Positions 8,010 through 16,777 of a stretch of DNA of 64,000 nucleotides are shown here, in pieces. The first letter of the stretch is position 1; the number at the start of each line of letters is the position of its first letter. Below the pieces are notes generated by a model that was not told the origin of the DNA, did no database searches, and worked only from the letters and a program-made list of their open reading frames with translations. A program made the position numbers and the translations under genes. Origin of the DNA: Paracoccaceae bacterium (GTDB lineage: Bacteria > Pseudomonadota > Alphaproteobacteria > Rhodobacterales > Rhodobacteraceae); contig JAPPHA010000110.1 of NCBI GenBank assembly GCA_028874915.1, positions 1-64,000 of the forward strand, given 5' to 3'.

Positions 8010-9629
8010 ATGATCACGGTCTTTTCCGCGACGAAGATCATCACCATGGACCACAACCTGCCGGAGGCCACGCATGTGGCCGTCCGCGACGGGCTGGTCC
8101 TGGCGGTGGGAGGACCGGACTGCGCAGCGGGCTGGGGGGAGAGCCGGCTCGATAACCGGTTTGCCGAGTGCGTACTGATGCCGGGGCTGATCGAGGCCCA
8201 TGCTCATGTCATGGCCGGAGGGATCTCGCGCTTCTGTTATGTCGGACACTATCCGCGGGCCGTTGCCGACGGTGGAGTCTCTCCGGCGGCGACCACCTAT
8301 GACGCCATCCTCGAGCGGCTCCGGATGGCGGCCGCGTCGATCACCCCTGATACTCCGGTGGTGGGCTGGGGGTTCGATCCTGCCTTCGTCGAGGGACCGC
8401 GATTGGACCGGCATGCCCTCGACCGGGTGTCGACGGCCCATCCGGTCGTGGTCCTGCATTCGAACCTTCATCTGCTGACCGCGAACACGCGTGCCCTGGA
8501 ACGCGCCGGAATGGAGCCCCTGGCGGCCATCGAGGGCGCCTGCCGAGCCCCGGACGGAACGCTCAGCGGCGAACTTCAGGAATTCAAGGCGATGCTGCCG
8601 GTGATGAAATTGGCCGGCATCGAATTCTCGGACATCTCCGACGAACGGGCCCTTCGCGACTATGCGCGGTTGGCCCGAACCTGTGGAGTGACCACCATCG
8701 CCGATCTCAACTCCGATCTCTTCAACGACGAGGTCGAGATGCTCCTCAGGGTGACTTCGGAATCTGCATTCCCGGTTCGCTATGCGCCGGTGATGGCGGC
8801 GACCGACGTCGAACCCGAAGAGGCCGCGGCAAGAGCGCTTGCGCTCCGGCCCCGGTCGACACCGAAGTTGCATCTCGGGAGCGCCAAACTGTTCACCGAC
8901 GGCGCCATCCAGGGCCGGACGGCCAAACTCAAGCCGCCGGGATATCTGACGGGACCGGACAATGGCATCTGGAACATGGACATGGAGGACTTCCGCCGGT
9001 CGGTCCATGTCCTTCACCGGTCGGGCGTGAAGATCCATGTCCATGCCAATGGCGACGAGGCGACTGAACAGTCGATCCTCGCCTTCGAGGCGGCGATGCT
9101 CGACAGTCCGAATCCCGATCTCCGGCACACGCTGGAGCATGCCCAGCTGGCCGGAATCGACCAGTTCAAGCGCATGCGGGCGCTCGGGCTCACGGTCAAT
9201 CTCTTTGCGAATCACATGCACTACTTCGGAGATATCCACTGGACCGCGTCCCTCGGACCCGACCGTGCCCGTCGGATGAACGCCTGCGCCGATGCCTGGC
9301 GGATCTTCGATGGTGACTTCGCCATCCATTCCGACGCCCCGGTCACGCCGCTGGCGCCGATGAAGACGGCCTGGTGCGCCGTGAACCGGTTGACGCGATC
9401 CGGCCGCCGGCTTGGCGACTCGCAACGCCTGACCGTGGCTCAAGCGCTTCGCTGCATCACGCTGGGGGCGGCTCACGTGCTGAAACTCGACGACCGGGTC
9501 GGGTCCATCCAGTGCGGCAAGCATGCGGATTTCTGCGTTCTCGGCGAGGATCCGTTGGCGGTCGATCCGTCCGACCTCGCGGATGTCCCGATCATCGCAA
9601 CTGTCCTTGCCGGAGAGGTGACGCCATGA
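8010..9629 (+). CDS. Amidohydrolase family protein (YtcJ-like)
   Basis: A 539-residue metal-dependent hydrolase of the amidohydrolase-3 (YtcJ-like) group, which cleaves cyclic or linear amides and imides with a TIM-barrel dinuclear metal site. Seen in order: the N-terminal beta-sandwich start (ITVFSATKIITMD), the metal motif GLIEAHAHV, KIHVHANGDEATEQ, HTLEHAQL, the final metal Asp in AIHSDAPVTPL, and the C-terminal VGSIQCGKHADFCVLGEDPL. The start has a strong AAAGGAGAA site seven bases upstream. Its stop overlaps the ATG of the next gene (ATGA), so the two are translationally coupled. Substrate not identifiable; a link to the upstream amidase is likely from position alone. Confidence 0.9.
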   Translation: MITVFSATKIITMDHNLPEATHVAVRDGLVLAVGGPDCAAGWGESRLDNRFAECVLMPGLIEAHAHVMAGGISRFCYVGHYPRAVADGGVSPAATTYDAILERLRMAAASITPDTPVVGWGFDPAFVEGPRLDRHALDRVSTAHPVVVLHSNLHLLTANTRALERAGMEPLAAIEGACRAPDGTLSGELQEFKAMLPVMKLAGIEFSDISDERALRDYARLARTCGVTTIADLNSDLFNDEVEMLLRVTSESAFPVRYAPVMAATDVEPEEAAARALALRPRSTPKLHLGSAKLFTDGAIQGRTAKLKPPGYLTGPDNGIWNMDMEDFRRSVHVLHRSGVKIHVHANGDEATEQSILAFEAAMLDSPNPDLRHTLEHAQLAGIDQFKRMRALGLTVNLFANHMHYFGDIHWTASLGPDRARRMNACADAWRIFDGDFAIHSDAPVTPLAPMKTAWCAVNRLTRSGRRLGDSQRLTVAQALRCITLGAAHVLKLDDRVGSIQCGKHADFCVLGEDPLAVDPSDLADVPIIATVLAGEVTP

Positions 9630-11071
9630 CCGTTGTCGCGGTGGCCGGGTTCCAGCATGAGACCAACACGTTTTCTCCGGTTCCGACCCGAATGGAGGAT
9701 TTCGAGCGACCGGGCAGCTGGCCCGGGCTGACTCGCGGCTCGGCCATCCCGGATCGGTTCCGGGGAACCAATATTCCGGTCGCAGGGTTTCTCGAGGCCT
9801 GCCCGCACCGGACCGTGCCGATTCTCTGGACGTCAGCCGAACCGGGCGGTTTTGTCGATGACGACGCGTTCGACACGATCGTGGGCGAAATCGTGGACGG
9901 GATCGCCGGATCCGGCGCCGACGCCGCCTATCTCGATCTTCATGGCGCCATGGTCACGCGGCGTCATGACGATGGCGAAGCCGAGGTCCTCCGGCGAATC
10001 CGGGAACGCGTGGGCGCCGACTTCCCCATAGCGGTGAGCCTTGACCTTCACGGAAACATGAGCCGGGCGTTCTTCGACCGGGCGACGGTGGTGACCGTCT
10101 ACCGGAGTTATCCCCATTTCGATATGGCGGAAACCGGAGCCCGGGCCGCCGCTCTTCTTGACCGGGCGCTGGAGCGACCGGTTGCCGGGAGTTTCCGCGC
10201 CATCGATTTCCTGATGCCGATCACCGCGCAGTCGACGCTTCACAGCCCGGCCCGGGAGATCTATGGGCAGCTTCCCGAATGCGGCGCCGTCTCCGCCGAC
10301 ATCTGCCTCGGTTTCCCGCCCGCGGACGTTCCCTGCTGCGGACCGACAGTTTTTGCCTATGCGGAGACCGCCAAACAGGCGGAGGCGGCTGCGGACCGGA
10401 TCGCGGGCGCCATTCTCGGGGCAGAGTCCGACTTCGCTCCCCGCCTCCTCGACGCCCGTGACGCCGTACGGAGGGCGCTCTCGGCCGACCGATTCCCGGT
10501 CGTCATTGCCGACCCGCAGGACAACCCCGGTGCCGGTGCCACCGGCGACACCACCGGGCTTCTGCGGGAACTGGTCGAGGCCGGTGCCGAAGGTGCCGCC
10601 CTGTCCATGCTGCACGACCCGGAGTCGGCCCGGGCGGCGCATGCCGCCGGCATCGGCGCCGAACTTTCCCTGGAACTCGGCGGGCACTACAGGGCATTCT
10701 CGGACCCGCTCGCGGCGACAGTGACGGTCGAGGCCCTCTCCGATGGCCGGTTTGCCTTCACCGGCCCGATGTACGGGGGATCTCGGGCCGATCTCGGACC
10801 GGTGGCAACACTGGCGATCGCCGGAACCGGCGTTTTGGTCATCGTCGGCAGCGTCAGGACGCAGAACGCCGACAAGGAAATGTTCCGCGTCGGTGGCATC
10901 GAACCGGCCGACTGCCGGATTCTCGGTATCAAGAGTTCGGTCCATTTCATGGCCGACTACCGGGACGTCGCAACTGAAATCCTGTTTGCCGAGTCCCCTG
11001 GCGCAAATCCTTGCCGTCTCGACCGGATCGGGTACCGGCGGTTGCGGCCGGGAATGCGGCTGCTGTCGTGA
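9626..11071 (+). CDS. M81 family metallopeptidase, MlrC (microcystinase C)-like
   Basis: A 481-residue zinc-dependent hydrolase of the MlrC family. Visible motifs are AGFQHETNTFSP at the N-terminus, YLDLHGAMVT and SLDLHGNMSRAF holding metal ligands, YPHFDMAETG, and NPGAGATGDTTGLLREL opening the C-terminal domain. MlrC cleaves linear microcystin peptides in sphingomonads, but most family members occur, as here, beside amidohydrolases and ABC importers in bacteria that never meet microcystin, so a small peptide or amide substrate is more likely. The start codon overlaps the amidohydrolase stop, which fixes the start and implies a shared transcript and probably successive steps. Confidence 0.9.
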   Translation: MTVVAVAGFQHETNTFSPVPTRMEDFERPGSWPGLTRGSAIPDRFRGTNIPVAGFLEACPHRTVPILWTSAEPGGFVDDDAFDTIVGEIVDGIAGSGADAAYLDLHGAMVTRRHDDGEAEVLRRIRERVGADFPIAVSLDLHGNMSRAFFDRATVVTVYRSYPHFDMAETGARAAALLDRALERPVAGSFRAIDFLMPITAQSTLHSPAREIYGQLPECGAVSADICLGFPPADVPCCGPTVFAYAETAKQAEAAADRIAGAILGAESDFAPRLLDARDAVRRALSADRFPVVIADPQDNPGAGATGDTTGLLRELVEAGAEGAALSMLHDPESARAAHAAGIGAELSLELGGHYRAFSDPLAATVTVEALSDGRFAFTGPMYGGSRADLGPVATLAIAGTGVLVIVGSVRTQNADKEMFRVGGIEPADCRILGIKSSVHFMADYRDVATEILFAESPGANPCRLDRIGYRRLRPGMRLLS

Positions 11072-11646
11072 CGACTCACTCCACCGCTCCCGCACAATGT
11101 CGAATCCACTGTGAGGCCTCGGCATTTGGTAATCATGCGAATTCCGATTCGCGCCACTGCCCAGCCGTGGGCGGAAAACCATTGAGGTCCGGAAAGGAGT
11201 GGGCAGCCGCCCGGTCTCGAGAGCTGTCAGATTGCGACCGCCTTCGATGTTCGTGGGATATTTCAGGATCCGGCAGACGTTACCCTTGTCTATCAGCACC
11301 GACTGCCATCCGTCGCGAAAACGGTCGAGGCATGGGATCAGCATTCGCGCGGCGTCGGGGCCGCTGTTGAGCCATACGCCGTTTCGTCCTTTCGTGATGT
11401 GTTCGAATCTCCGGGGGGCGTAGCGACTGTCCTGCCGGTAGACCGGCCTCTCATTCCGTTCGATGTCAGGGTCCAGGACTCATCGTCTCGGCCGGATTCA
11501 GACACGCGTGACGCCTGCGGTTTTGGCTGCCCATCGCATGGCGAGTGGACATTCGCTGCCGCTGGCGTGTCTCGGGAGGACGTCGGTCAAAGTCCGAAAT
11601 TCCGGGTTTTCGGTGTAGGGTCCTTCCTTCCCTGCCTGACAAATGT
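11072..11646. other. Intergenic region, no intact gene
   Basis: Nothing recognisable on either strand. A minus-strand frame around 11230-11400 stays open and looks coding-like (for example LIPCLDRFRDGWQSVLIDKG) but could not be assigned; it may be another gene remnant. Confidence 0.4.
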
Positions 11647-12322
11647 GTGGTCACCTTTGGCGCCCATCATTAGATCGGATGGCGGTTCTATCCGTCATGG
11701 CTTCAATCGTTTGAAGAAGCCTATGGTCCCACCATGTCACGCCTGCATGCCGACGACTTGCCCATCTGCATTCGGGATCCGGAAGACGGAGGCGTCGATT
11801 TCGTGATTGCCTACCACAGCGTCGTAGCGTCGAATGATTCGGACAATTCGAAACCTGGATGATGACCGCCCCTCTGTCGGGAGCACTCTGAAGATTGGAC
11901 ATGACGGCCTCATTCCGGTCTGCAAACCCCGGTCGGACGGGAAGCCCCTGTTCAGTTTCGACTCCAATTCGCTTGAAGTTCCGTTCCTGCGGTTTGGGGA
12001 AGGTGCGCCCATCTCCCGGCATCTTGAGCCGGTCCTCGAGTCGAATGCCCTCTATTCCCGCTTGCGAACGGTCTACGAGAACTCGATGGCCGGTGCCCTG
12101 CGAATTCGCGCCCGTGACGGTGCCGGTGTGGCCTGGCTGCCCTACAGCCTGGTCGTGCCGGATCTGGAATTCGGGTTGTTGATGAGGACCGGTGATCCGG
12201 CTTGGGAAGTGAAACTGGAGATTCGACTTCATCGGAACAAGGAACACACCAACCATTTGACACGTTCTATCTGGTCATTCCTTGCCGTCCGCGAATCCGT
12301 GCCGTTGACGGTCAGGACTTGA
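11647..12322 (+). pseudogene. Decayed LysR-family regulator (HypT/YjiE-like), effector domain only
   Basis: Two frames together give the effector-binding half of a LysR regulator. The first reads IGWRFYPSWLQSFEEAYGP, RLHADDLPICIRD and GVDFVIAYHS, like the start of the HypT (YjiE) effector domain, and is interrupted by a stop at 11671 just before it. A frameshift near 11830 moves the match to KIGHDGLIPVCKP, PFLRFGEGAPISRHLEPVL, TVYENSMAGALRIRARDGAGVAWLPYSLV and WEVKLEIRLHRNK, the C-terminal half. No helix-turn-helix is found upstream, so the DNA-binding domain is lost. The protein cannot be functional. Confidence 0.8.
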
Positions 12323-12424
12323 TGAGTGGAGTTGGGTTCGGTTCCTTGAGACGGGGAAACCGAAAGCACCCGGCGAGGCTTGAGCTGTCGGTCTTGGTTT
12401 TGCCGAGAATCGTGGCAACCGGAC

Positions 12425-12456
12425 ACGACACCTCGACCCTGCATGGGTCGGGTCGT
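12425..12456. repeat. Extended hairpin
   Basis: CGACCC-TGCAT-GGGTCG forms a perfect 6-bp stem, and an outer ACGAC/GTCGT stem extends it. There is no T-run after it. It lies in the 550-base gap between the LysR remnant and the nucleotidase gene, where nothing else is recognised. Function unknown. Confidence 0.35.
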
Positions 12457-12876
12457 GCAGTCGTGACAGGCAGGATGGCCCTGATGCAAGAAACTCGCCG
12501 CATGCGGCGTGACCGTGGCTGCGCTCGAGGCCTGAACCTGTTGCGGGCGGCGTCTTTCGGAGCGTTCGACCCCGAGATCGCTACAGGATTGGGACTGACG
12601 CATTGGGCTGGAATGCCGTCCGGATTCGGGTTTGCGCGACCGCCGTTCCCCGGCAGGAATCTGTCACCGATACTTCATGCGGTCGTCATCCCGGTTTCGC
12701 GTCGATCATGTTTTTCGGTCGGCCGAATCCTTGCCGGAAACGCGTCCGTGGAGTAGACCGTTCGACAAGGAAAGGCGGTCCGGTGCCCGTCCGGTGAAGG
12801 GATCCCGAGAGCCGCGCCAACCTGTTGCACGGGGCTGTGCCCGAAACATCGAACGGATAGGGGGAATGTTCGAACC

Positions 12877-14388
12877 ATGAAACCAAGTAGACTCTTCGCA
12901 CTGTTGGGCGGTGCCGCCGTAGCCGCAGCCGCCATCGCCGCTCCGGCGGTTGCGGCACCGGAAACGGTCACAATCATTCACTTCAACGATCTCGATCGCA
13001 TGGGCGAAAAGAGGGGCCGTGGTGGCGTCGCGCGCCTCGCCTCCGTGATCAATGCGGAACGGGCCAAAGGGGGTCATGTCCTCGTCACCTTTGGTGGCGA
13101 CACCATCTCGCCGTCGCTGATGTCGGGCCTGGACGAGGGAGCCCACATGATCGATCTCCTGAACGGGCTTGGCCTGACGGCCATGGTTCTCGGCAATCAC
13201 GAGTTCGACTTCGGGCCCGATGTCGCGATGCAACGCATCGCCGAGGCCGAATTCCCGATCCTCGGGGCCAACCACCGCTGCGCCGACGGTGAGATCGTCG
13301 ATGGCGCTGAACCCTCGATGATGGTCGACGTCGGCGATTTCAGCATCGGCATTCTCGGCCTGACCACCGTTGGGACCGAAGTAAAGTCGAGCCCCGGTGA
13401 CTGCCGGTTCCAGGATGCCGCCGAGACGGCGGCTTCGGTGGCGACCGGCTTGCGGGATGCCGGCGCCGACCTGGTTGTAGCGCTCGCGCATACCGATGTC
13501 GCGGAAGATGCCGAACTGCTGGCCGCCCGCAGCGTCGACGTCCTTCTCAGCGGCGACGATCATATGCTGCGGACCGAATACACGGGAAAGATTCTGTTCG
13601 CGGAATCCGGTGAACAGGCGGAATGGGTGACCCTCATCGACCTGAAGCTTGACGAAGTCGCGAAAGACGACTCGACCGAGTTCGTCTGGAGCGCGGAATA
13701 CCGCGTCGTCGATACCGTTGGCGTTGAGCCGGATGCGACCGTGGCGGCCGCGGTCCAGGCCTACGAAGACAAGTTGAGCGAAGAGCTGAACGTCGAACTG
13801 GGAACGACGACGACCGAACTGGACAGCCGGCGCGAAACCGTTCGCTCCCGGGAAGCGGCCATCGCCAACCTGTTTGCCGATGCGATTCGGGAAGCGACCG
13901 GCGCCGACATCAGCATGGTCAACGGTGGCGGCATTCGGGCCAACCGGATCTATGAACCCGGAACCGTGCTGACACGGCGCGACATCCAGAGTGAACTGCC
14001 CTTCGGGAACAAGACCGTCGTTCTGGAAGTCAGCGGCCAGGATATCATCGAGATGCTTGAGAACGGCCTCAGTCAGATCGAGAAGGGGGCCGGTCGGTTC
14101 CCTCACGTTTCGGGGATCAGCGTCACCTACGATCCCGGCGCTGAACCCGGCAGCCGGGTGGTTGCCGTGACCCGGAATGGCGAACCGATCGATCCGTCGG
14201 CGATGCTTAAGTTTGCGGTCAACGACTATGTTGCCGGGGGCGGGGACGGTTATGCGATGCTGAAGGACCGGAAACGGATCGTCGATGAGTACTCCGCCAT
14301 CCTGATGACCGTCCAGGTCTTCAACTACATCGCGTCGCGCGGTGAAATCGCGCCGATGCTCGAAGGGCGGCTGAAGCTCGTAAACTGA
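12877..14388 (+). CDS. Secreted 5'-nucleotidase / bifunctional metallophosphatase (UshA-like)
   Basis: A 503-residue periplasmic metallophosphoesterase. Residues 1-27 form a signal peptide. The N-terminal metallophosphatase domain shows IIHFNDLDR, FGGDTISPS, LGNHEFDFG, ALAHTDVAED and LSGDDHMLR; the C-terminal substrate domain shows NLFADAIREATGADISMVNGGGIRANR, RRDIQSELPFGNKTVVLEVSG and FAVNDYVAGGGDGY. Two usual metal-ligand positions differ from UshA: the HxH-type DxH reads DLD and the GGHxH site reads GDDH. The paired changes suggest a subgroup with altered metal use rather than inactivation. The family releases phosphate from nucleotides, sugar phosphates or cyclic nucleotides, or acts in thiosulfate oxidation (SoxB). 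It stands alone, with convergent genes downstream. The GGGGGAATG run upstream may serve as ribosome-binding site. Confidence 0.88.
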   Translation: MKPSRLFALLGGAAVAAAAIAAPAVAAPETVTIIHFNDLDRMGEKRGRGGVARLASVINAERAKGGHVLVTFGGDTISPSLMSGLDEGAHMIDLLNGLGLTAMVLGNHEFDFGPDVAMQRIAEAEFPILGANHRCADGEIVDGAEPSMMVDVGDFSIGILGLTTVGTEVKSSPGDCRFQDAAETAASVATGLRDAGADLVVALAHTDVAEDAELLAARSVDVLLSGDDHMLRTEYTGKILFAESGEQAEWVTLIDLKLDEVAKDDSTEFVWSAEYRVVDTVGVEPDATVAAAVQAYEDKLSEELNVELGTTTTELDSRRETVRSREAAIANLFADAIREATGADISMVNGGGIRANRIYEPGTVLTRRDIQSELPFGNKTVVLEVSGQDIIEMLENGLSQIEKGAGRFPHVSGISVTYDPGAEPGSRVVAVTRNGEPIDPSAMLKFAVNDYVAGGGDGYAMLKDRKRIVDEYSAILMTVQVFNYIASRGEIAPMLEGRLKLVN

Positions 14389-14461
14389 TTCGGATCAGCC
14401 GGTCGCCAATTCGGCGGCCGGCTTCTCCGAACCGGTCCCTTGCCAAGGCGTTCTGCCGCCG

Positions 14462-14797
14462 TCAGGGGGTGGGGTCCGTCGCCCAGCCTTCGACGGCCGG
14501 ATGATCCTGGTCCGTCCGGAATGCCTCGGTCAGCCCGCCGGGAGCCCCCCAACCGGTCACGTCGTCCTCGAAGAACTCGGCGTTGACGGCTATGAACGGC
14601 TTCGACGCCTCCGGCAGGTCGTCCTCGTAGAAAATGGCATCCACCGGGCAGACCGACACGCAGATCGCGCAGTTCACGCATTCGTCCGGATGGATGTAGA
14701 ACATCCGCCCGCCCTCGTAGATGCAGTCCACCGGGCAGACGGCTGTGCACTCACCGTCCTTCACGTCGATGCAGGTCTCGGCGATGACGTAGGCCAT
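14462..14797 (-). CDS. 7Fe/8Fe-type ferredoxin (FdxA-like)
   Basis: A 111-residue soluble electron carrier. Cysteines occur in two clusters, CIDVKDGECTAVCPVDC near the N-terminus and CVNCAICVSVCP near residues 38-50. The first lacks the CxxC pair, which indicates one 3Fe-4S and one 4Fe-4S cluster as in FdxA proteins. The C-terminal extension of about 50 residues is also typical of that family. The start is the ATG of MAYVIAETC; an upstream extension overlaps the enoyl-CoA hydratase gene. It is the last gene of the minus-strand operon, seven bases after the hydratase, and could supply or accept electrons for the FAD oxidoreductase encoded earlier in the operon. Confidence 0.88.
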   Translation of the reverse strand: MAYVIAETCIDVKDGECTAVCPVDCIYEGGRMFYIHPDECVNCAICVSVCPVDAIFYEDDLPEASKPFIAVNAEFFEDDVTGWGAPGGLTEAFRTDQDHPAVEGWATDPTP

Positions 14798-14804
14798 CGC
14801 CGGA

Positions 14805-15572
14805 TCAGCTCCCGGTCCAGACCGGAGCGCGTTTCTCGCGGAAGGCCCGTACGCCCTCCCGGCCATCCCGGCTCCCGAGGGCTGCCATCAGGGCCGGCAG
14901 TCGGGCGTTGCGGGCCTCGGGGACTGTCATCTCCGCCGTGTCGATCACCGTTCGCTTGATGGCTTTCAGGCTGAGCGGCGCACAGGCAAGGATGTCCGAG
15001 ACCCATGCGTCGACGGCATCATCCAGCGTGTCATCCGGCACCACCTGGTTGATCAGTCCGAATGTCAGGGCCTCGGCCGCGGAAATCCGGCGGCCGGTCA
15101 GCAGCATTCCCATGGCAAGCGCCCGAGGCAGCCGTCGGGGCAGCGTTACCCGCCCATCCACCGGCAGCCGGCCGACCCTGGGTTCCGGCAAGCCGAACGT
15201 GGCCGATTCGACCGCGACCACAAGGTCGCATCCGAGGACCATCTCGAATCCTCCGCCGAGTGCGAACCCGTTGACCCTGGCGATCATCGGGATCGACAGG
15301 CGGTCGCCCATGGCGATGCCTCCGAATCCGTGTCGGCCGGTTGCGACCAGGTAATCCTCTCCGTCCGGTCCCTTGGATTTCATGTCGGCGCCAGCGCAGA
15401 ACGCACGTCCGGTGCCGGTCAGGACCACGCAGCGGATGTCGGGGTTCCCGTCAATTCCGGCCCAGATCCGGTCGAGTTCGGCTTCCGAGGCTGGATCGAT
15501 GGCGTTCAGGCGGTCGGGGCGATTGAGCGTCACCCGCGCGACGCCGTCGGTGACATTGACATCGATGCTCAC
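14805..15572 (-). CDS. Enoyl-CoA hydratase/isomerase family protein (CaiD-like)
   Basis: A 255-residue crotonase-fold protein acting on CoA thioesters. Seen: TLNRPDRLNAID, the oxyanion-hole strand GRAFCAGADMKSKG, the second oxyanion block NGFALGGGFEMVLGCDLVVA, and PEPRVGRLPVDG in the region carrying the second catalytic acid. The C-terminal EKRAPVWTGS is typical of the group that includes carnitinyl-CoA dehydratase. The usual GIxPxxGG catalytic stretch is altered to GRLPVDG. It overlaps the end of the CoA-transferase gene by four bases (ATGA), the pairing seen in caiB-caiD of carnitine metabolism, so together they probably activate an acid as its CoA ester and then dehydrate, hydrate or isomerise it. 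Confidence 0.88.
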   Translation of the reverse strand: MSIDVNVTDGVARVTLNRPDRLNAIDPASEAELDRIWAGIDGNPDIRCVVLTGTGRAFCAGADMKSKGPDGEDYLVATGRHGFGGIAMGDRLSIPMIARVNGFALGGGFEMVLGCDLVVAVESATFGLPEPRVGRLPVDGRVTLPRRLPRALAMGMLLTGRRISAAEALTFGLINQVVPDDTLDDAVDAWVSDILACAPLSLKAIKRTVIDTAEMTVPEARNARLPALMAALGSRDGREGVRAFREKRAPVWTGS

Positions 15573-16777
15573 GGTGAATTCCCGTTCCCGGACCGGCGGA
15601 CTTCCGCCAGGACTTCGTCATTATGTTGACCGAGGTTTGGCGGCGGCTTGTGGACGGCGAAGGGCGCCGCCGACATGTCGATGGGTGAGGCTACAAGCCG
15701 CACGGGACCGCCCGCCGTCGAATCCAGGTCGACGATCATCCGGTTGAACGCTGTCTGTGGATCGTCGAGTGCGTCTTCCAGGGACTTGACGGGCGCACAG
15801 AGAATGTCGACGCCGTCGAGGCGTTCGAGCCAGTGCGCAGTGCTGTTGCCGGCAAAGCTCTCGCGGAAGATCACCTGGAGTTCGATTCGGTGCTGCGTCT
15901 GTTGTTCGAGATTCGCATATCGGGGATCGGCAGACAGGTCTTCGAGGTCGAGCGCCTGGCAGATGTCACGAAGCGGGTTTTCCTTGAAGGCGCCGACCAT
16001 GACGATGGCGCCGTCCGTGGTTTCAAAAACCCCCGAGAGAGGCATCGCCGCCCAGTTCAGCTCCTTGCCGCGCATCATCCACATGGCCGCTTCCTGCATC
16101 TGCATCGCCAGCATGGAGTTGTAGAGGGAGACGCAGATCTGCTGACCCACGCCGGTCGATTCGCGCTGTAGGAGCGCAAGCAGAATCCCCTGTACGAGAT
16201 GCATGCCGGCCGAATAGTCGGCGAGCGCCGTCGGATAGACCGATAGGGGCAGCTCGGGCCCGGCACGGCGATGCATGACGCCGCTCATCGCCTGGGCAAG
16301 GACATCCTGGCCGCCCTTCCGGACATAGGGGCCGCCGGTGCCAAAACCGGTGCCGACGGCATAGATGATGCGGGGGTTCAGGCGTCGGAGGGCCTCGTAA
16401 CCAAAGCCCATCCTGTCCATGACTCCGGGACGGAAATTGTTGACCACCACGTCCGCCGTTTCGGCCAGCTTGAGGACGATAGCCCGGTCATCGTCGGACT
16501 TCAGGTTCAGTGTGATGCTGCGCTTGTTGCGGTTCAGGCTGGCGAAGACCGGGTTGTTGCCCCCGTCGGGGTCGTCACCGATGCTCCAGCGGGACAGATC
16601 GCCGGTCCGTGCCCGCTCGATCTTGATCACGTCAGCTCCGTAGTCACCGAGCATTTGCGTGCAGCACGGCCCCATCATCACCTGTGTAAAGTCCAGTACC
16701 CGGATGCCGTCGAGCGGCAGCGGGGCCTGGCGGCACGTTCCGTGGCCGGAGTGCCCGTTTCCAGCCGGGTCCGACAT
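15569..16777 (-). CDS. CaiB/BaiF family (class III) CoA-transferase
   Basis: A 402-residue class III CoA-transferase, which moves CoA between carboxylic acids through aspartyl-CoA intermediates. The N-terminus is diagnostic: GIRVLDFTQVMMGPCCTQMLGDYGADVIKIE, then NRNKRSITLNLKSDD, VNNFRPGVMDRMGFGYEAL, and DYSAGMHLVQGI around the catalytic Asp region. The C-terminus ends with LGQHNDEVLAE as usual. It starts on the last base of the FAD oxidoreductase stop codon (TGATG) and overlaps the hydratase start, so the three are co-translated. Relatives use carnitine, formyl/oxalate, succinate or itaconate; which applies here is unknown. Confidence 0.92.
   Translation of the reverse strand: MSDPAGNGHSGHGTCRQAPLPLDGIRVLDFTQVMMGPCCTQMLGDYGADVIKIERARTGDLSRWSIGDDPDGGNNPVFASLNRNKRSITLNLKSDDDRAIVLKLAETADVVVNNFRPGVMDRMGFGYEALRRLNPRIIYAVGTGFGTGGPYVRKGGQDVLAQAMSGVMHRRAGPELPLSVYPTALADYSAGMHLVQGILLALLQRESTGVGQQICVSLYNSMLAMQMQEAAMWMMRGKELNWAAMPLSGVFETTDGAIVMVGAFKENPLRDICQALDLEDLSADPRYANLEQQTQHRIELQVIFRESFAGNSTAHWLERLDGVDILCAPVKSLEDALDDPQTAFNRMIVDLDSTAGGPVRLVASPIDMSAAPFAVHKPPPNLGQHNDEVLAEVRRSGNGNSP

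Noticed and set aside
11395-11420. T-loop-like GTTCGAATC, suggesting a tRNA
   Set aside because: No acceptor or anticodon stem could be folded around it and there is no tRNA-like 3' end.
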